Positions 1 through 8,489 of a stretch of 64,000 bases of DNA are shown one piece after another. Location: contig NZ_JAHVAP010000009.1 in NCBI RefSeq assembly GCF_024721155.1, positions 1 through 64,000 on the forward strand, in the 5' to 3' direction. Within the stretch, counting starts at the first letter, position 1. Each line of letters starts with the position of its first letter. A model generated the notes under the pieces. The model was not told the DNA's origin, ran no database searches, and saw only the letters and a program-made list of their open reading frames with translations. The DNA is from Mucilaginibacter phenanthrenivorans (GTDB lineage: Bacteria; Bacteroidota; Bacteroidia; Sphingobacteriales; Sphingobacteriaceae). A program made the translations under genes and the position numbers.

Positions 1-1039
1 CCATGAAAACTGTAGCATAAAAGTCTTGCTCAACAGATTCGACAGTTAGCCCACTGAAAGCTTCCATCTGTAAGATGTTTTTCTGGATGGATATATTGGT
101 TTCCACTCCCCACCTCAAAAAATAAAGCGCCTTAAATTCACTATCCGGATGACCTTCTTCTTCCCAAAGATTGGTCACCAGTACTTCTATCGTCTTTTCC
201 AGATCTACCCGTACAAGCCTTACTTTCAACAATGTGTGCTTTGTTATGATAAACCCGCTTTCCTTTAATGATTTTATAGCTGTAGATACGGGGGATAGGT
301 AAACAATAGCTGACTGTTTGCCCCCTGCTATGAATTCTCTTACCATATTTTGATCGTCCTTGCCCCTGATGACAAATTTGATTTCCTGCTCCGCCCACAT
401 ATGCAGGGCAAACATTTTGTAACTGCAAAAATTTCTATCATAAATAACCAGCATATCGTCTTCCAATTGTTCTATTGCATCATAAGCCATAGGTACTTCT
501 CCATAGCGATAAGGCATTATCCTGGGCATCAGGACAAGTTCATTCAGTACGTCATAGTAGTAAAAGGTCTTAGCTTGAACAAAACTGCAACTCTGATTGC
601 TTGCACCACCAAAGTGACTGTTTAGCACAACTGTATTCACTAAACTAACGTTGGAACCGTCAGCAGCAACAACACGAAATCCCTTCCATCGCTTTATATC
701 ATTCAACCCCGCATAATGATAATAACTGCTTAAAAGAACCTTGTTCCACCAATAAAAGAAAGGCGCTTTTAACTTTATACGCTGTTGCGTAAAGGCACTC
801 ACTGAACAGGCCCTGTGCTCTCCTAATTCCTCAAAAAACCTTTCCAGCTCTATGCTAAGTGTCTTTTTACAAAGCTTAACTATCAGCAAAACAAGGCGTT
901 CAAAGGGTAGTTTTCTATTACGGGTAAAGTCTTTATCCGATTTTCGGAAATTATCTAACAGCTTCTCATCCTGAACTACATGGGATATAAAGCTTTTTAA
1001 TTCAGAAATGATTTTTATTCCTATTTTTATCTCGGCCAT
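1..1039 (-). CDS. IS4-family DDE transposase, C-terminus cut by window edge
   Basis: The frame opens with ATG at 1039 (MAEIKIGIK) and runs 346 codons without a stop to the left edge, so the C-terminus is missing. The DDE catalytic triad of IS4 transposases is visible: D127 in VVAADGSN, D201 in VIYDRNF, and E313 inside YFLRWGVETNISIQK. The last matches the IS4 signature Y-(2)-R-(3)-E-(6)-K exactly. The N-terminal ~100 residues are basic and helical, as in the DNA-binding part of this family. The enzyme would cut and paste its own element. The frame is intact as far as visible, so the copy may be functional. Confidence 0.88.
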   Translation of the reverse strand, partial: MAEIKIGIKIISELKSFISHVVQDEKLLDNFRKSDKDFTRNRKLPFERLVLLIVKLCKKTLSIELERFFEELGEHRACSVSAFTQQRIKLKAPFFYWWNKVLLSSYYHYAGLNDIKRWKGFRVVAADGSNVSLVNTVVLNSHFGGASNQSCSFVQAKTFYYYDVLNELVLMPRIMPYRYGEVPMAYDAIEQLEDDMLVIYDRNFCSYKMFALHMWAEQEIKFVIRGKDDQNMVREFIAGGKQSAIVYLSPVSTAIKSLKESGFIITKHTLLKVRLVRVDLEKTIEVLVTNLWEEEGHPDSEFKALYFLRWGVETNISIQKNILQMEAFSGLTVESVEQDFYATVFM

Positions 1040-1083
1040 TAGGGTTGTAGTAGTGTTTTGTGTTTTAGTCGATTCAAAACTAC

Positions 1084-1250
1084 TTGCTGCAATCCTTTTT
1101 TTATTCCCTTTTTCCTAACTTAATAACATATAGGCCAGTCCATTATCCCTTAACTTAATGACATTGATTGCTGCAATCCTTTTTTTATTCCCTTTTTCCT
1201 AACTTAATAACATATAGGCCAGTCCATTATCCCTTAACTTAATGACATTG
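1084..1250. repeat. 84-bp tandem duplication at IS end
   Basis: Unit 1 spans 1084-1167 and unit 2 spans 1168-1250, essentially identical. Each contains TTGCTGCAATCC, a T-rich stretch, AACTTAATAACATATAGGCC and CTTAACTTAATGACATTG. The pair lies just upstream of the transposase start. Confidence 0.9.
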
Positions 1251-1295
1251 GCCTACGGCACGGACTTCTGCTTGCTTGTTTTTCTACCAATATTT

Positions 1296-1310
1296 GGCCC
1301 TTACAGGGCC
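1296..1310. repeat. Small GC hairpin in IS/GH30 spacer
   Basis: GGCCC TTACA GGGCC forms a 5-bp perfect stem between the IS end and the GH30 terminator. No run of T follows, so it is not an obvious terminator. It may be a remnant of an interspersed repeat. Confidence 0.35.
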
Positions 1311-1334
1311 GGACTGTGGTGATAATTGAGGTAA

Positions 1335-1377
1335 ATAAAAATGTCCTTTTAAGCTAGGCTTAAAAGGACATTTTTAT
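1335..1377. terminator. Strong, apparently bidirectional terminator
   Basis: A perfect 20-bp inverted repeat, with arms 1335-1354 and 1358-1377 around a TAG loop, has a core of TGTCCTTTTAAGC and is flanked by A runs on one side and T runs on the other. It lies 15 bp past the stop of the minus-strand GH30 gene and faces the IS. It would terminate in both directions. Confidence 0.85.
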
Positions 1378-1392
1378 AACAAGTCATAGTAA

Positions 1393-2865
1393 TTATTCTA
1401 CAACCAACGTAGCAATTGAATGCGCTAACGCAGTTGTTTTTGCGGCTTTACCTTTTATCCAAAGCGAGTAATCAATGTTCTCGTCGGTTTTGTTCATTAC
1501 CACAACGGCAAGCTTGCCGCCAGGATTAATATAGGCAGTGGTCAATAGCTTATCCCTACTGGCTGCGCTTACGATGCGTTTTGCACCCGGGTGAATAAAC
1601 TTTGAAAAATGGCCCATGTAATAGTAAGAATTTGTATAGATCAAACTTCCATTACGGGTATCTGCATGGATTGGAGCGAAGCAAAAGTTGCCCACGTGGT
1701 TTGGTCCGCCTTTTTCGTCGAGCAGGATGTTCCAATCGGTCCAGGCTACGGTGCCTGCGTTAAAATCATTGATCATTGAAAGGCCGTAACGTTCCCCAAG
1801 CGACCAATCACTCAATTTGTCAAAATCAAACTTCTCCACGCAGCCTTCTGTAAATATCAATTTCTTATCAGGAAAGGAGTTGTTTACTAAGCGGGTGTTT
1901 TCAAAGTTCATACCTGCGCCGGTCCATGTTTCGTACCAATGGAAACCCACGCCCCAAACATATTTGGCGGCAGCTGGGTCTTCAAGAACAGTACTGGCGC
2001 GTTGGTAAAGCAAATCGCGGTTATGATCCCAGATGATCAGTTTTTTGCTTGCCATCCCGGCTTTAGTAAGCGTTGGGCCTAAAAAGTTCTTGATAAAATC
2101 GCGTTCATCTTCAGCAGTATATATACATGATTCCCAGCTTTGAGTAGCCATCGGCTCGTTTTGTACCGATAAGCCCCAGATAGGCACACCCAGCTTCTCA
2201 TAAGTTTGGATAAATTTGATATAGAAATTGGCCCATGGCTGATCGTATTTTGCCAGCAGTTTACCACCGTGCAAAACATTGTTATTGCTTTTCATCCATC
2301 CCGGCGGGCTCCATGGCGTAGCAAACAGGTTGATATGCCCCCCCGCAGCAGCCATTATCTCCTTTATAAAAGGAATGCGGTACTTTTTGTCGTGACTAAC
2401 ATCGAATGATTTCAAGCTCACATCACCGTCTTTGATATAGCCAAAACTCTCGCTCGAAAAGTCGCTGCTCTGGATGCTGGTGCGACCCATGGTATAGCCA
2501 ATCCCTTTATCCTTGTCAAAATAAGCGGTTAGTAGTTCCTGTTGTTTATCCTTTGGTAATTTGTAAAATGTTTCTGCTGCTGCATCTGTCAGCGCGCCGC
2601 CAATACCCAGCATGGTTTGGAATGTTTTTGACGGGTCAACAAACACGGCTACTTCCGTTTCAACCGGCTGCGGACTATCCTTAAATGTAAGCGTTTCAAT
2701 TTGTTTCATCCGGTCGTCCGTACCTTTTGCGGTAACATATACTTTTACCGATTTATTGGCTGCCGAATATGTCTTCGCTGCTTTCTTTTGAGCGCCCGCG
2801 TGTTCAAAGCTGAGCAGCGCCATCAAAACAAAAACAATGGAAAGTTTAATAGGTCTTCTTTTCAT
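1393..2865 (-). CDS. Secreted glycoside hydrolase family 30 (glucosylceramidase-like)
   Basis: The 490-residue protein has a Sec signal peptide (about residues 1-25, cut near AGAQ). The rest matches the GH30 TIM barrel plus a C-terminal beta-sandwich. The acid/base glutamate is E237 in SVQNEPMAT and the nucleophile is E340 in IFTEGCVE; both are diagnostic of GH30, a retaining family. The region LFATPWSPPGWMKSN is also typical. Likely substrates are beta-glucosides or beta-1,6-glucans; which one cannot be told from the sequence. ATG at 2865 gives the signal peptide. The gene stands alone, with its own terminator at 1335-1377 and a possible -7 box at 2915-2922. Confidence 0.88.
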   Translation of the reverse strand: MKRRPIKLSIVFVLMALLSFEHAGAQKKAAKTYSAANKSVKVYVTAKGTDDRMKQIETLTFKDSPQPVETEVAVFVDPSKTFQTMLGIGGALTDAAAETFYKLPKDKQQELLTAYFDKDKGIGYTMGRTSIQSSDFSSESFGYIKDGDVSLKSFDVSHDKKYRIPFIKEIMAAAGGHINLFATPWSPPGWMKSNNNVLHGGKLLAKYDQPWANFYIKFIQTYEKLGVPIWGLSVQNEPMATQSWESCIYTAEDERDFIKNFLGPTLTKAGMASKKLIIWDHNRDLLYQRASTVLEDPAAAKYVWGVGFHWYETWTGAGMNFENTRLVNNSFPDKKLIFTEGCVEKFDFDKLSDWSLGERYGLSMINDFNAGTVAWTDWNILLDEKGGPNHVGNFCFAPIHADTRNGSLIYTNSYYYMGHFSKFIHPGAKRIVSAASRDKLLTTAYINPGGKLAVVVMNKTDENIDYSLWIKGKAAKTTALAHSIATLVVE

Positions 2866-2914
2866 AATGAAGTTAAAATAGAATAATGAGATGTTTATAG
2901 CTGGTTATAACAAC

Positions 2915-2922
2915 CAAATCTA
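2915..2922 (-). promoter_or_regulatory. Candidate -7 promoter box of GH30 gene
   Basis: Read on the minus strand this is TAGATTTG, a match to the Bacteroidota -7 consensus TAnnTTTG, about 50 bp before the ATG. I did not find a clear -33 TTTG element at the usual spacing. Confidence 0.4.
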
Positions 2923-3402
2923 TTAAAGATTCTTAAATTTCGGGTACGAAAATTTTATAAATAATTGATTTATAGCAGCTTGATTATTGTTTAATACGCT
3001 TTAATACCAGTCAATTTCCTTACAAATAATTCTCATAATCAGTCAATTCCATACGTCAGTTTAAAAAATGAGCGTAATTTTTAATACGGCTGCATTTTTT
3101 CTAAATAATGCAGCATTTACGTTGTTTTAGATAGATAAATAATAGTGTTATATTAAAGTACTTATAACTAAGCCATTATATTGTAACAAAACCGGACACT
3201 TACCGTACGGATATGCAACAAACGCACACCCTAATAAAATGTATTAATTAACTGATTATCAATATTTTAAATTATCGGCATGATGTTGATTGCTGAGATT
3301 AGAGGTTGGAGGTTACAGATTAGGTTGAAAAACGCTGAAAAGAAAATCAATAACCTGTATTCTACCAATTACCAATAACCCAATGACTAATGACCCAACG
3401 CT
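2923..3402. other. AT-rich intergenic region, no gene seen
   Basis: About 480 bp between the divergent GH30 gene and permease P1. It is AT-rich, with no credible open frame or RNA gene. Near P1 it carries a degenerate copy of repeat module A (3295-3325) and C-like words (CCAATTACCAATAACCC). The P1 promoter should lie here, but I see no unambiguous box. Confidence 0.6.
3295..3325 (+). repeat. Degenerate A-module repeat upstream of P1
   Basis: GAGATTAGAGGTTGGAGG then TTACAGATTAGG resembles the A module found after several genes downstream (5758, 10860, 13571, 20098, 48327). It is the only A copy seen upstream of the first permease. Confidence 0.6.
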
Positions 3403-5763
3403 ATGATAAAGAACTATTTAAAAATCGCCTGGAGAAATATCATAAAAAATAAAACGTCGTCAATAATAAATATTGGCGGGCTTGCCGTTGGTATGACCGT
3501 GGCCATGTTGATTGGGTTATGGGTTTGGGACGAATTATCGTACGATAGGTATCACCAAAACTATGACCGCATAGGGCAACTGATGACTACGCAAACCAGC
3601 AATGGCGAAACGGGGACTTTTCCTTCAACTGTGGTACCGCTCAGTAATGAATTGCGCACAAAGTATGCGGCCGATTTTAAACGTGTTGCCCTTACCTGGG
3701 AAGGATCACATATACTGGCGATAGGCGCCAAAAAATTATCGCTGAATGGCATGTGGGCTGAACCTGACCTGCCGGCAATACTATCGCTGGTAATGGTTCA
3801 GGGCAATTATGATACTTTTAACGATCCCGCATCTATTCTTCTTTCGGCCTCGGTAGCAAAGGCATTATACGGCAATGCCGACCCTATTAATCAAACCCTT
3901 AAGGTTGACAATAAAACCAACATGAAAGTTGCCGGTGTTTATGAAGATTTGCCGCATAACACCACTTTTAGCCAAACCATGTTTATGATGCCCTGGAACG
4001 ATCCGGCAAACTGGTGGACCACACAAACAACAGCATGGTCTAACCATGGCTGCCATCTTTTTGTACAAATGAATACACAAGCTGATTTTGCCAGGGTATC
4101 AGCCAAAATAAGGAACATTACTAAGCCGCATTTTAAAATGAATGACGAAACCATGCAGGTATTTCCAATGGCGAAATGGCATTTGTATAGCGAATTTCAA
4201 AATGGAGTTTCAATTGGGGGGCGGATAAAATTTACGTGGTTGTTTGGCATAATCGGCGCATTTGTACTATTGCTGGCCTGTATTAATTTTATGAATTTAA
4301 GCACCGCACGCAGCGAGAAAAGGGCCAGGGAAGTGGGTATCCGCAAAGCGATTGGTTCGTTAAGGAGTCAGCTTATCCGGCAGTTTTTAAGCGAATCGAT
4401 GCTGGTTGTGTTTTTAGCTTTTGCGTTAACAATAATACTTATGGTGTTGGCCGTGCCATACTTTAATACAATAGCAGGCAAAACAGTAAGTATTCCCTGG
4501 AGCAACTCCTTATTTTGGTTAATCGCACTAACTTTCACTTTTTTAACCGGTATTATATCAGGAAGCTATCCTGCCTTTTACCTGTCGGGTTTTAAACCCA
4601 TTAAAGTGTTAAAGGGTACCTTCAAAGCGGGCCGTTTAGCCGCATTGCCACGTAAGGCGCTGGTAGTTATTCAATTTACAGTATCAATAGTTTTAATAAT
4701 AGGCACTATTGTAGTTTACAGGCAAATACAATTTGCCAAAAATCTACCGATTGGTTATAACCGAAGCGGCCTTATTACGGTCAACATGAATACGCCCGAA
4801 ATTTATGGCCACTACGATGCCTTGAGAAACGACCTGATACAAACGGGCGCCGTAACAAATATGGCGGAATCAAACAGCTCCACTACACAAATATGGTCAA
4901 ATAACGGGGGCTTTGACTGGCTGGGAAAAACGCCGGGTTTCGACCCTACTTTCGGCACTATTGCCGTTACGCCGGACTTTGGTAATACTATTGGCTGGAA
5001 AATAATTGAAGGGCGTGATTTTTCAAGGAATTTTCCTTCGGATACCGGAGCCTTTATTTTAAACGAGTCGGCTGTAAAGCTTAGCGGCATTAAAAATCCG
5101 GTGGGTAAAATAATGCGGTGGGACGGCAAAAATCACGTTATTACCGGTGTGGTAAAAGATATGATAATGGAATCGCCTTATAAGCAAACTATAGCCACCG
5201 TTTTTCATATGAACCCGGGATGGGTTAACCTTATTACTTTGCGCATAAATCCAAAAACACCAATGCGCGATGCGCTGAGCAAAATTGCGCATGTATTTCA
5301 AAAATATAATCCCGGCAGCCCGTTCGACTTTAAGTTTGTTGATGACGAATATGCACGGAAGTTTTCAGATGAGCAACGCATAGGCGATATCGCTACTGTT
5401 TTTGCAGGGCTTGCCATTTTTATTTCGTGCCTGGGGCTGTTTGGTATGGCATCGTTTATGGCCGAGCAGCGCATCAAAGAAATTGGCGTACGCAAAGTGC
5501 TCGGTGCTACGGTATTTAATTTATGGCAACTATTATCAAAGGATTTTGTGGCGCTTGTAGTTATCGCATTACTTATTGCCACGCCTTTTTCATATTATTT
5601 TATGCATAAGTGGCTGTTGGGCTACCAGTTCCACACCCAAATTACCTGGTGGATATTTGCGGTTGCAGCTGTTGGCGCAATTACAATTACATTACTAACG
5701 GTTAGCTATCAAAGCATTAAAGCTGCGCTGGCAAACCCCGTGAAGAGTTTGAAATCAGAGTGA
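3403..5763 (+). CDS. FtsX/MacB-like ABC transporter permease (P1)
   Basis: The 786-residue inner-membrane permease has the duplicated FtsX layout: TM1 near residues 18-42 (GGLAVGMTVAMLIGLWVWDE), a MacB-type periplasmic domain to about 280, TM2-4 (WLFGIIGAFVLLLACINF onward), TM5 near 425-447, a second periplasmic domain, then TM6-8. It ends SYQSIKAALANPVKSLKSE, shared by nearly all paralogs here. Cytoplasmic EVGIRKAIGS and EIGVRKVLGA loops are the ATPase-coupling motifs of the family. Such permeases work with a LolD/MacB-type ATPase in mechanotransmission, export or lipoprotein release; no ATPase gene is next to it. It is the first of six tandem paralogs, closest by eye to P3, P4 and P5. Confidence 0.9.
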   Translation: MIKNYLKIAWRNIIKNKTSSIINIGGLAVGMTVAMLIGLWVWDELSYDRYHQNYDRIGQLMTTQTSNGETGTFPSTVVPLSNELRTKYAADFKRVALTWEGSHILAIGAKKLSLNGMWAEPDLPAILSLVMVQGNYDTFNDPASILLSASVAKALYGNADPINQTLKVDNKTNMKVAGVYEDLPHNTTFSQTMFMMPWNDPANWWTTQTTAWSNHGCHLFVQMNTQADFARVSAKIRNITKPHFKMNDETMQVFPMAKWHLYSEFQNGVSIGGRIKFTWLFGIIGAFVLLLACINFMNLSTARSEKRAREVGIRKAIGSLRSQLIRQFLSESMLVVFLAFALTIILMVLAVPYFNTIAGKTVSIPWSNSLFWLIALTFTFLTGIISGSYPAFYLSGFKPIKVLKGTFKAGRLAALPRKALVVIQFTVSIVLIIGTIVVYRQIQFAKNLPIGYNRSGLITVNMNTPEIYGHYDALRNDLIQTGAVTNMAESNSSTTQIWSNNGGFDWLGKTPGFDPTFGTIAVTPDFGNTIGWKIIEGRDFSRNFPSDTGAFILNESAVKLSGIKNPVGKIMRWDGKNHVITGVVKDMIMESPYKQTIATVFHMNPGWVNLITLRINPKTPMRDALSKIAHVFQKYNPGSPFDFKFVDDEYARKFSDEQRIGDIATVFAGLAIFISCLGLFGMASFMAEQRIKEIGVRKVLGATVFNLWQLLSKDFVALVVIALLIATPFSYYFMHKWLLGYQFHTQITWWIFAVAAVGAITITLLTVSYQSIKAALANPVKSLKSE

Positions 5764-5983
5764 TTAGAGGTTAGAGACCAGAGATTAGTTAAAAAAATCG
5801 ACTTCGGCTACGAACCATCAACTAAAAATGAGTGATTAGAGGTTAGAGACGAGAGATTAGTTAAAAATTAGTTTCGGCTATGAACTATGAACTAAAAATG
5901 AGTGATTAGAGGTTAGAGACCGGAGATTAGTTAAAAAAATCGACTTCGGCTATGAACCATGAACCATTAACTATGAACCAAAA
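5758..5983 (+). repeat. Three tandem spacer units (modules A + C) between P1 and P2
   Basis: Units start at 5758, 5830 and 5900 (about 70-72 bp each). Each begins GAGTGATTAGAGGTTAGAGA, continues GAGATTAGTTAAAAA and TTCGGCTA, then words such as GAACTATGAACTA, and ends AAAAATGA. The first unit contains the P1 stop codon (TGA 5761-5763) and the last ends on the P2 start codon, so the repeat unit equals one whole stop-to-start spacer. Confidence 0.92.
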
Positions 5984-5987
5984 ATGA
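5952..5987 (+). promoter_or_regulatory. Candidate leader uORF of P2 (C module)
   Basis: ATG at 5952 opens an 11-codon frame reading MNHEPLTMNQK. Its TGA (5985-5987) overlaps the P2 ATG (5984-5986) as ATGA, the usual geometry of translational coupling. The same peptide core recurs before P3, P5, P6 and the first lectin gene. Whether it is translated is unknown. Confidence 0.45.
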
Positions 5988-8374
5988 TAAAGAACTATTT
6001 AAAAATCGCCTGGAGAAACCTGAACAAGCACCGGTTCTTTTCATTAGTGAATATTTGCGGCCTGGCCATTGGGGTAGCGGCCTTCTGGATTATCGCGTTA
6101 TACGTAACCGATGAGTGGAGCTACGATCGTTATAATGAAAAATCGGATCGTATTTTTCGTGTGGCGCAGCATGGCAAATGGGGCAATGGCGGTTTTAACC
6201 TCGCGATAACTTCAATTCCTTATGCACCAGCCTTAAAGGCAGACTACCCCGAAGTAGAAGATGCAATCCGTATTGATTTAGAGGGTGGCGGTAAGATCAC
6301 TTATGGCGAAAAGCAAATTGAGGCAAATGATATCTCATTTACTGACAATGCCATCTTCAACATATTTACTTATCATTTTTTGTCCGGCGACCCGGAAACG
6401 GCTTTGTCAAAACCGCATTCCATCGTATTAACAAAAACCCTGGCCGAAAAGATCTTTGGCGATGCCTCCGATGCGATGGACAAAACTATCTCCTTTGATA
6501 AAAATGACCACAACGTAGTTACCGGAGTAATTGATGATGTACCTGCAAACTCAACCTTTAAATTCAGTGCCCTACGCTCTCTTAATGTAGACTATAATGG
6601 CCGCTGGGGCAGTGCAGGCGTGTTCACCTTCGTTTTATTAAAAAACCATGATGATTATAAAAAGATCGAGGCGCATTCTGACGACTTTTTCAACAAACAT
6701 TTGAAAGGTGATTTTGCCGGGGTAAAATACAAAATGGAGCTGCAGCCGCTTACTTCCATCCACCTGCATTCAAACCTTGACTATGAAATGGGCAATAATG
6801 GGAACATTGCTTATGTATACGTATTCAGCATTGTTGGTTTGTTAATCCTGGCTATTGCCGTAATAAATTATGTAAACCTAACAACCGCGCGCTCTTCGGT
6901 AAGGATCAAGGAGATCGGCATCCGTAAGGTTATCGGTTCGGGCAGAAGCCAGCTGCTTTATATGTTCTTTTCCGAATCGGTATTATTAGCGGTATTTGCG
7001 ACCATCGCCGGGATGGTTTTAATACAGGCTGCTATTCCTTATTTTAATTTACTATCGGGAAAATCGCTTGATATCTGGTATTTCGGGATAGCTAAATCAT
7101 TGTTGATATTCGCATTTTTCGCGCTAATAATCGGACTCATCAGCGGCATTTACCCGGCTTTATTTCTATCCGGCTTTAATACAATTCCAGCTATGAAGGG
7201 GCAATTGGGTAACCAATCGTCGACTGTTATATTTAGAAAAGGTCTGGTAATCTTCCAGTTTGTGATCACCATTGTGATGATAGTTGGCTCCAGCGTTATT
7301 TACCAGCAGCTCCATTACGTTTTAAATAAGGATTTGGGATTTAATAAGTCGCAAATGCTCACATTTCATATCCACAGTCATGATGCCCGCGCAAAAACAG
7401 AGGAAATAAAATCGCAATTACTGCAAAACCCGCTGATTGAAAGCGTAGCCGTTGCGGGTAATCCTATCGGCAATAATGATATAGGCTCAAACGACTTTAA
7501 CATCGGTCCCGATGGGAATAATGCTCCCGATACCAAAATGGTGGAATCGTTAATTATCGATGAGGACTTTATCCCCGCTATGCAAATAAAAATGGCGGAG
7601 GGCCGCAATTTTATCAAAGGTGTTTCAGATACTGCAAACCATTCCATCATCGTAAATGAGACCCTTATCAAAGAATTGGGTTGGACTAACCCGATAGGCA
7701 GGCGTGTGCGCACAGGGGTTGATCATGGCGTTATTCAATACTCAACCATTGTAGGCGTGGTTAAGGATTTCAACACTTATTCCCTACAACACAAGATCTC
7801 GCCAATGGTATTAAACCTGCCAGCTGTATCAAATGATAAAGACAACCTGTATGTGCGTTTAAGAAAAAACAATATCCCGGCTGCGCTTAGCTACCTGCAA
7901 CAGGTGTACGCCAGGTTCGATCCTGAAAACAAGGTGGATTACCACTTCCTCGATCAAAATTTTGCAGCACAATACCAATCAGAACAAAAACAGGGAAACC
8001 TGCTGTTAATTTTCACCGTGCTGGCCATCAGTATTGCCTGCCTGGGCCTATTCGGCCTGGTAACATTTACTGCCGAGCAACGGGTTAAGGAAATTGGGAT
8101 CCGTAAAGTTTTAGGTGCCGGTATTCACCATATCGTAAATATGCTGGCAAAGGAGCTGGTACTACTGGTATTGATTGCCGCAGTTGTCGCCACGCCGCTT
8201 GCATGGATGGCGGCGAGTAAATGGCTACAAAGCTTTGAGTACCGCACGAGCATCCATTGGTGGGTATTTGCAGCTGCAGGGTTAGCTGCTATGTTGTTGG
8301 CTTTTATAACCATAAGCGTGCGTTCGGTTAAAGCAGCATTGGCTAACCCTGTGAAAAGCCTGAGGAGTGAGTAA
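5984..8374 (+). CDS. FtsX/MacB-like ABC transporter permease (P2), divergent paralog
   Basis: The 796-residue protein has the same duplicated FtsX architecture as P1 but a clearly different sequence: the N-terminus is MIKNYLKIAWRNLNKHRFFS with TM1 GLAIGVAAFWIIALYVTDEW. The middle TM block starts IAYVYVFSIVGLLILAIAVI and the C-terminal block ends VRSVKAALANPVKSLRSE. The coupling motifs EIGIRKVIGS and EIGIRKVLGA are kept. It is located in the inner membrane with two large periplasmic domains. The start is fixed by the shared MIKNYLKIAWRN and by the ATGA overlap with the upstream mini-frame. Module B follows the stop codon. The substrate is unknown. Confidence 0.9.
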   Translation: MIKNYLKIAWRNLNKHRFFSLVNICGLAIGVAAFWIIALYVTDEWSYDRYNEKSDRIFRVAQHGKWGNGGFNLAITSIPYAPALKADYPEVEDAIRIDLEGGGKITYGEKQIEANDISFTDNAIFNIFTYHFLSGDPETALSKPHSIVLTKTLAEKIFGDASDAMDKTISFDKNDHNVVTGVIDDVPANSTFKFSALRSLNVDYNGRWGSAGVFTFVLLKNHDDYKKIEAHSDDFFNKHLKGDFAGVKYKMELQPLTSIHLHSNLDYEMGNNGNIAYVYVFSIVGLLILAIAVINYVNLTTARSSVRIKEIGIRKVIGSGRSQLLYMFFSESVLLAVFATIAGMVLIQAAIPYFNLLSGKSLDIWYFGIAKSLLIFAFFALIIGLISGIYPALFLSGFNTIPAMKGQLGNQSSTVIFRKGLVIFQFVITIVMIVGSSVIYQQLHYVLNKDLGFNKSQMLTFHIHSHDARAKTEEIKSQLLQNPLIESVAVAGNPIGNNDIGSNDFNIGPDGNNAPDTKMVESLIIDEDFIPAMQIKMAEGRNFIKGVSDTANHSIIVNETLIKELGWTNPIGRRVRTGVDHGVIQYSTIVGVVKDFNTYSLQHKISPMVLNLPAVSNDKDNLYVRLRKNNIPAALSYLQQVYARFDPENKVDYHFLDQNFAAQYQSEQKQGNLLLIFTVLAISIACLGLFGLVTFTAEQRVKEIGIRKVLGAGIHHIVNMLAKELVLLVLIAAVVATPLAWMAASKWLQSFEYRTSIHWWVFAAAGLAAMLLAFITISVRSVKAALANPVKSLRSE

Positions 8375-8377
8375 GGA

Positions 8378-8399
8378 GTTGACAGTGAGCAGTTGGCAG
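8378..8399 (+). repeat. B-module repeat after P2
   Basis: GTTGACAGTGAGC then AGTTGGCAG, starting 4 bp past the P2 stop. The same word follows P3, P4, P5 and P6. Confidence 0.8.
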
Positions 8400-8420
8400 C
8401 CATGGTGATTCTTTCCGGCC

Positions 8421-8459
8421 ATGAACCATGAACTATCAACCATGAACTATCAACCATGA
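8421..8459 (+). promoter_or_regulatory. Candidate uORF 1 upstream of P3 (C module)
   Basis: ATG at 8421 follows TTTCCGGCC and reads MNHELSTMNYQP, then TGA. It is the extended form of the C-module peptide, ending 26 bp before P3. Confidence 0.35.
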
Positions 8460-8465
8460 ACTAAA

Positions 8466-8489
8466 ATGAACCATGAACTAATACCATGA
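8466..8489 (+). promoter_or_regulatory. Candidate uORF 2 upstream of P3, overlapping its start
   Basis: ATG at 8466 reads MNHELIP, and its TGA (8487-8489) overlaps the P3 ATG (8486-8488). This repeats the ATGA overlap seen at P2. Confidence 0.42.

Larger units (their letters stand above)
1..1250 (-). mobile_element. IS4-family insertion sequence, partial (left part outside window)
   Basis: The region holds a transposase gene read leftwards off the window edge plus about 210 bp of upstream non-coding DNA. That DNA contains two tandem copies of an 84-bp unit, each ending in AACTTAATGACATTG. I place the visible end near 1250, where the second copy stops matching; this boundary is inference, since the other end and any target duplication are outside the window. 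Confidence 0.55.

Noticed and set aside
141..428. 95-residue minus-strand frame inside the IS element
   Set aside because: It is out of frame with the intact transposase frame (1-1039), which carries the full IS4 signature; the short frame is a shadow.
5758..5983. CRISPR array
   Set aside because: The units are contiguous 70-72 bp repeats without unique spacers of constant length, and no cas gene is near.
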